Assembly: GCA_937910975.1 (NCBI GenBank)
Contig: CALEMZ010000229.1
Span: 1-8,041 of the forward strand
From: an uncultured Pseudorhodobacter sp.
Lineage (GTDB): Bacteria; Pseudomonadota; Alphaproteobacteria; Rhodobacterales; Rhodobacteraceae
Reading direction: 5' to 3'
Length of the DNA stretch: 8,041 nucleotides
Shown here: positions 5,618 through 8,041 of the stretch, piece after piece
Position numbering within the stretch: position 1 is the first letter of the stretch
Layout of the letters: each line of letters begins with the position of its first letter
Translations under genes and position numbers: made by a program
Notes under the pieces: model-generated
What the model was told of the DNA's origin: nothing
The model's input: only the letters and a program-made list of their open reading frames with translations
The model's database searches: none

Positions 5618-7123
5618 GTGAGCCGTGGTTTTATAGCAGGGGCAGCGTGGGGCATAGTGGTTGTGGGGGTTGGCCTTGTCGTGGCCTCTCAGATTTCCCA
5701 TGTGCAACGCGCGCGAATGACAGAGGTTCCGCCAGCAGTGGAACAAGCCGGGGTTGGTGGCGCGGATGCTTTGGCTGATGACAAGCCGATTCCGCCCTCA
5801 ACTGCTGTTGAGCAGGCTGCCGATGTGCCTGCGCTTGCGCCAGTGATTCCCGCGATGCCGCAAGACGCCGTGCCGGACCTCGCCAGCAATGAGACTGGCG
5901 TAGCCGCGGTTCCCGCCCTGCCCGAAACCTCTACCAACCCCAGCGCTTTGCCTGCGCTGCAAGGGCTTGACGCGCAAACCCCGGCGGTTTTGTTAAACCC
6001 CGATACGCAAACAGCGGCATTGCCGGGGGCGCAGGTTGCGGCACCCGTATTAGATGCGCCGGTGGTTGCGGGTACGGCCCCGTCGGTTTCAGTGACTGCC
6101 GATTCGGTCCCTGGTCTGGTCGATGGGGCGACGGCGGCGCTGCCCGACAGCAACCTCGCCGATGCCTCGCCTGCAGACCCGGATTTGCCACCACCCGCCC
6201 CGCTGGCTGTGGTGGAAGCCTCGAAAGCAGAGGCGGCGCCAGAACCAACGCCAGAACCAACGCCAGAACAATCCGTCGCTTCGGCAGAGCCGGCTGTGCG
6301 CCCCGCTCCGGGGTTTGGTGGCAAGGTGGAAGGTGTGAAGATTGGACGGCTTCCCAGTATCGGGGCAGCGCCTGCGGTTGATGCTGGCCAAGCGGACAAC
6401 ACGACAGAGGGTGCGGAGGCAGCGGCATTGGAATTGATCACCTCTGACCAGCCCCCGATTGACCGCTTTGCGCGCGTTTTTGAAAACTCGGGCGGCAAAC
6501 CGCTTTTCACCATCTTGCTGCAAGATACTGGCGGCCCGAGTATTGACCGTGAGGCCTTGGCCAAACTGCCTTTCCCTGTGTCATTCGTGATTGATCCGAC
6601 CCAGCCCGATGCCGCCACAGCCGCGCAGATTTACCGGGAGGCCGGGCAAGAAATATTGATTCTGGCCATAGGCATTCCTGCGGGGGCCAATGCTTCGGAT
6701 ATCGCGGTCAGCTTTGACGCAATGGCAAGGGTGCTGCCCGAATCTGTGGGTGTCGTCGATCTGGAAAACGGAGGCTTTCAAGGCAACGGCACGCTGGCCG
6801 CCGATGTCTTGGCTGTGGTGGCGGATCAAGGGCGCGGCGTGATTTCATGGGATCGCGGGCTGAATGCGGCCGCGCAGATTGCCCGGCGTGAGGGGATGCG
6901 CAGCGCGTTGATTTTTCGCGCGCTGGATGCCGAGAATGAGGGCAGCTCAGTGATCCGGCGCTATCTGGACCGTGCGGCCTTCAAGGCAGCACAGGATGGG
7001 CGTGTGGTGGTGGCGGGCAAAACCCGGCCTGAAACGATGGCGGCCTTGCTGGAATGGGCTGTGGAGGGGCGTGCGGCAACGGTTGCGATTGCGCCCGCTA
7101 CAGCGGTTATGACGGGGCAGTAA
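5618..7123 (+). CDS. Membrane-anchored Ala/Pro-rich protein with divergent polysaccharide deacetylase (YibQ-like) domain
   Basis: The protein has 501 residues from the GTG start. Residues 3-24 form a hydrophobic segment (FIAGAAWGIVVVGVGLVVA) after an Arg, a signal anchor or signal peptide, so the rest is probably periplasmic. Residues about 30-285 are low-complexity, rich in Ala, Pro, Val and Asp, with a PEPT repeat (209-218). Within this a more ordered motif, PGFGGKVEGVKIGRLPSIG, stands out at 231-249. Residues about 295-495 resemble the divergent polysaccharide deacetylase family (PF04748, E. coli YibQ): FTILLQDTGG (297-306), LPFPVSFVIDP (317-327), then GIP, VDLENGGF and WDRGLNAA. The family's usual HLPM and NHMG histidines read AIGIP and LENGGF here, so enzyme activity is doubtful. 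It lies inverted between trpE and trpG, divergent from trpG and convergent with trpE. Family membership is likely; the function is unknown, with a cell-envelope role only an inference. Confidence 0.78.
   Translation: MSRGFIAGAAWGIVVVGVGLVVASQISHVQRARMTEVPPAVEQAGVGGADALADDKPIPPSTAVEQAADVPALAPVIPAMPQDAVPDLASNETGVAAVPALPETSTNPSALPALQGLDAQTPAVLLNPDTQTAALPGAQVAAPVLDAPVVAGTAPSVSVTADSVPGLVDGATAALPDSNLADASPADPDLPPPAPLAVVEASKAEAAPEPTPEPTPEQSVASAEPAVRPAPGFGGKVEGVKIGRLPSIGAAPAVDAGQADNTTEGAEAAALELITSDQPPIDRFARVFENSGGKPLFTILLQDTGGPSIDREALAKLPFPVSFVIDPTQPDAATAAQIYREAGQEILILAIGIPAGANASDIAVSFDAMARVLPESVGVVDLENGGFQGNGTLAADVLAVVADQGRGVISWDRGLNAAAQIARREGMRSALIFRALDAENEGSSVIRRYLDRAAFKAAQDGRVVVAGKTRPETMAALLEWAVEGRAATVAIAPATAVMTGQ
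6238..6270 (+). repeat. 12-bp tandem repeat encoding Pro-Glu-Pro-Thr
   Basis: The unit GCCAGAACCAAC occurs at 6238-6249 and 6250-6261, followed by a partial third copy at 6262-6270. It is in frame and encodes PEPTPEPTPEQ in the flexible linker of the YibQ-like protein. A length divisible by three means slippage would change the linker length without breaking the frame. Confidence 0.9.
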
Positions 7124-7134
7124 AACGGCATGCG

Positions 7135-7157
7135 GCGCCCCCCGCTTGGTGGGGCGC
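7135..7157. terminator. Candidate hairpin between convergent genes
   Basis: GCGCCCC at 7135-7141 pairs perfectly with GGGGCGC at 7151-7157 around a 9-base loop, and two more C-G pairs are possible with a bulge. It fills the 35-bp gap between the ends of the YibQ-like gene and trpE, where a shared terminator is expected. The plus strand has no T run after it. On the minus strand a short TTTT follows 8 bases beyond the stem, so it is not a textbook intrinsic terminator. Confidence 0.5.
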
Positions 7158-7158
7158 G

Positions 7159-8041
7159 CTAGCGGTTGCCGGAGGTGAACAGGCCCGCATCCTCAGCCGC
7201 TTTGCGCAAGGCGTTGGATTTGTTCACGGTTTCCTCATATTCCGACTGCGGGTCGCTGTCATAGACTACGCCGCCCCCAGCCTGAATATAAAGCTGTTCA
7301 TCCTTCAGAACGGCGGTGCGCAGGGCGATGCAAAAATCCATCTCGCCATTGGCGGCGAAATAGCCGACGCCGCCACCATAGACGCCGCGCTTTTCCGGCT
7401 CCAGCTCATCAATGATTTCCATCGCGCGCACTTTTGGCGCACCAGATACCGTGCCTGCAGGCAAACCCGCTAGCAGGGCCGAAAGCGCATCTTCGCCATC
7501 GGCAATCTGGCCCACCACGTTTGAGACGATGTGCATCACATGGCTGTAGCGTTCGATGATAAATTCTTCGGTTGGCCGCACAGTGCCGATCTTTGCGACC
7601 CGGCCCACGTCATTGCGGCCAAGATCGAGCAGCATCAGATGCTCGGCCAGTTCCTTTGGGTCGGCCAGCAGATCCAACTCATTGGCGCGGTCTTCCTCTG
7701 GCGTGGCTCCGCGTTTGCGGGTGCCTGCGATGGGGCGGACCGTTACTTCGCCTTCGCGCAGGCGGACAAGAATTTCGGGGCTGGCGCCCACGACCTGAAA
7801 GCCGCCGAAGTTGAAGAAAAACATGAAGGGCGAGGGGTTGGTGCGGCGCAAGGAGCGGTAAAGCGCGAAGGGCGGCTGCGCAAACCGCTGTTTCCAACGC
7901 TGGCTGGGCACGACCTGAAAGATATCGCCGGCGCGTATATATTCCTTGGCCTTTTCGACCGCCGCGAGATAGCCGGAATGGGTGAAGTTTGATTGTGCCT
8001 CACCCACGGCGGCGGCCTCGCCAAAGTCGCGATCGGCACAG
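7159..8041 (-). CDS. trpE: Anthranilate synthase component I TrpE, C-terminal part (5' end outside window)
   Basis: TrpE converts chorismate to anthranilate using ammonia from TrpG. The frame runs from the right edge (first full codon at 8040-8038, Cys) to a TAG at 7161-7159, giving 293 residues of an expected 500 or so. The GTG at 8007 is an internal Val, not a start. The chorismate-binding core is complete: FQVVPSQRW (about 41-49), NPSPFMFFFNF (68-78), the ASPEILVRL stretch (86-94), RPIAGTRKRG (103-112), LDLGRNDVGRV (138-148), SHVMHIVSNVVG (166-177), LPAGTVSGAPKVRAMEIID (191-209), YGGGVGYF and AGGGVVYDSDP. These mark TrpE rather than a more distant chorismate enzyme, though PabB and TrpE are close; the nearby trpGDC supports TrpE. 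The N-terminal domain that binds feedback tryptophan, and any upstream attenuator, lie outside the window. There is no fused TrpG domain at the C terminus. Confidence 0.94.
   Translation of the reverse strand, partial: CADRDFGEAAAVGEAQSNFTHSGYLAAVEKAKEYIRAGDIFQVVPSQRWKQRFAQPPFALYRSLRRTNPSPFMFFFNFGGFQVVGASPEILVRLREGEVTVRPIAGTRKRGATPEEDRANELDLLADPKELAEHLMLLDLGRNDVGRVAKIGTVRPTEEFIIERYSHVMHIVSNVVGQIADGEDALSALLAGLPAGTVSGAPKVRAMEIIDELEPEKRGVYGGGVGYFAANGEMDFCIALRTAVLKDEQLYIQAGGGVVYDSDPQSEYEETVNKSNALRKAAEDAGLFTSGNR

Noticed and set aside
6242..6269. Regularly spaced GAAC motifs resembling a LexA array
   Set aside because: They come from the 12-bp coding repeat, which gives an N8 spacer, and they lie inside a gene.
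5689..6618. Long minus-strand open frame opposite the YibQ-like gene (309 codons, Ser/Ala/Gly-rich)
   Set aside because: It mirrors the low-complexity Ala/Pro linker of the real gene, and it has no ribosome site or domain.
7531..7992. Plus-strand open frame opposite trpE
   Set aside because: The minus-strand frame encodes unmistakable TrpE motifs. The opposite frame has no recognisable features.

Overview
The window looks like ordinary chromosomal DNA of an alphaproteobacterium, most likely Rhodobacterales (Rhodobacter/Roseobacter type). This rests on GC-rich coding sequence, a LexA operator of the alphaproteobacterial direct-repeat type (GTTC-N7-GTTC), protein sequences that read as that group, and the gene order itself. 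I remember a similar trpE / YibQ-like / trpGDC order from Rhodobacter sphaeroides, but I could not check it here.

Layout from left to right: the 3' end of a comEC-like competence gene (+, cut by the left edge); lexA (-), tail-to-tail with comEC; then, all on the minus strand and therefore transcribed right to left, trpG-trpD-trpC-moaC-moeA, a compact run that ends just before lexA; a short divergent control region (about 5472-5617); a gene on the plus strand for a membrane-anchored, Ala/Pro-rich protein with a divergent polysaccharide deacetylase (YibQ-like) domain; and, convergent with it, the C-terminal 293 codons of trpE (-), cut by the right edge. No stretch longer than about 150 bases lacks a gene. 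I see no tRNA, rRNA, CRISPR array, insertion sequence or phage gene.

How the genes work together: TrpE and TrpG are the two subunits of anthranilate synthase, and TrpD and TrpC take anthranilate on to indole-3-glycerol phosphate. MoaC and MoeA act early and late in molybdenum cofactor synthesis. They share the trp transcript through stop/start overlaps (ATGA at trpG/trpD and moaC/moeA, TGAATG at trpC/moaC). LexA represses the SOS regulon and almost certainly its own gene, through three GTTC half-sites spaced exactly 11 bp apart beside a perfect TTGACA box.

I do not find a new defence, mobile or biosynthetic system. The points most worth a second look are the triple LexA half-site array, the YibQ-like gene inverted between trpE and trpG whose domain seems to have lost the family's catalytic and metal residues, and the unterminated junction between the trp-moa run and lexA.
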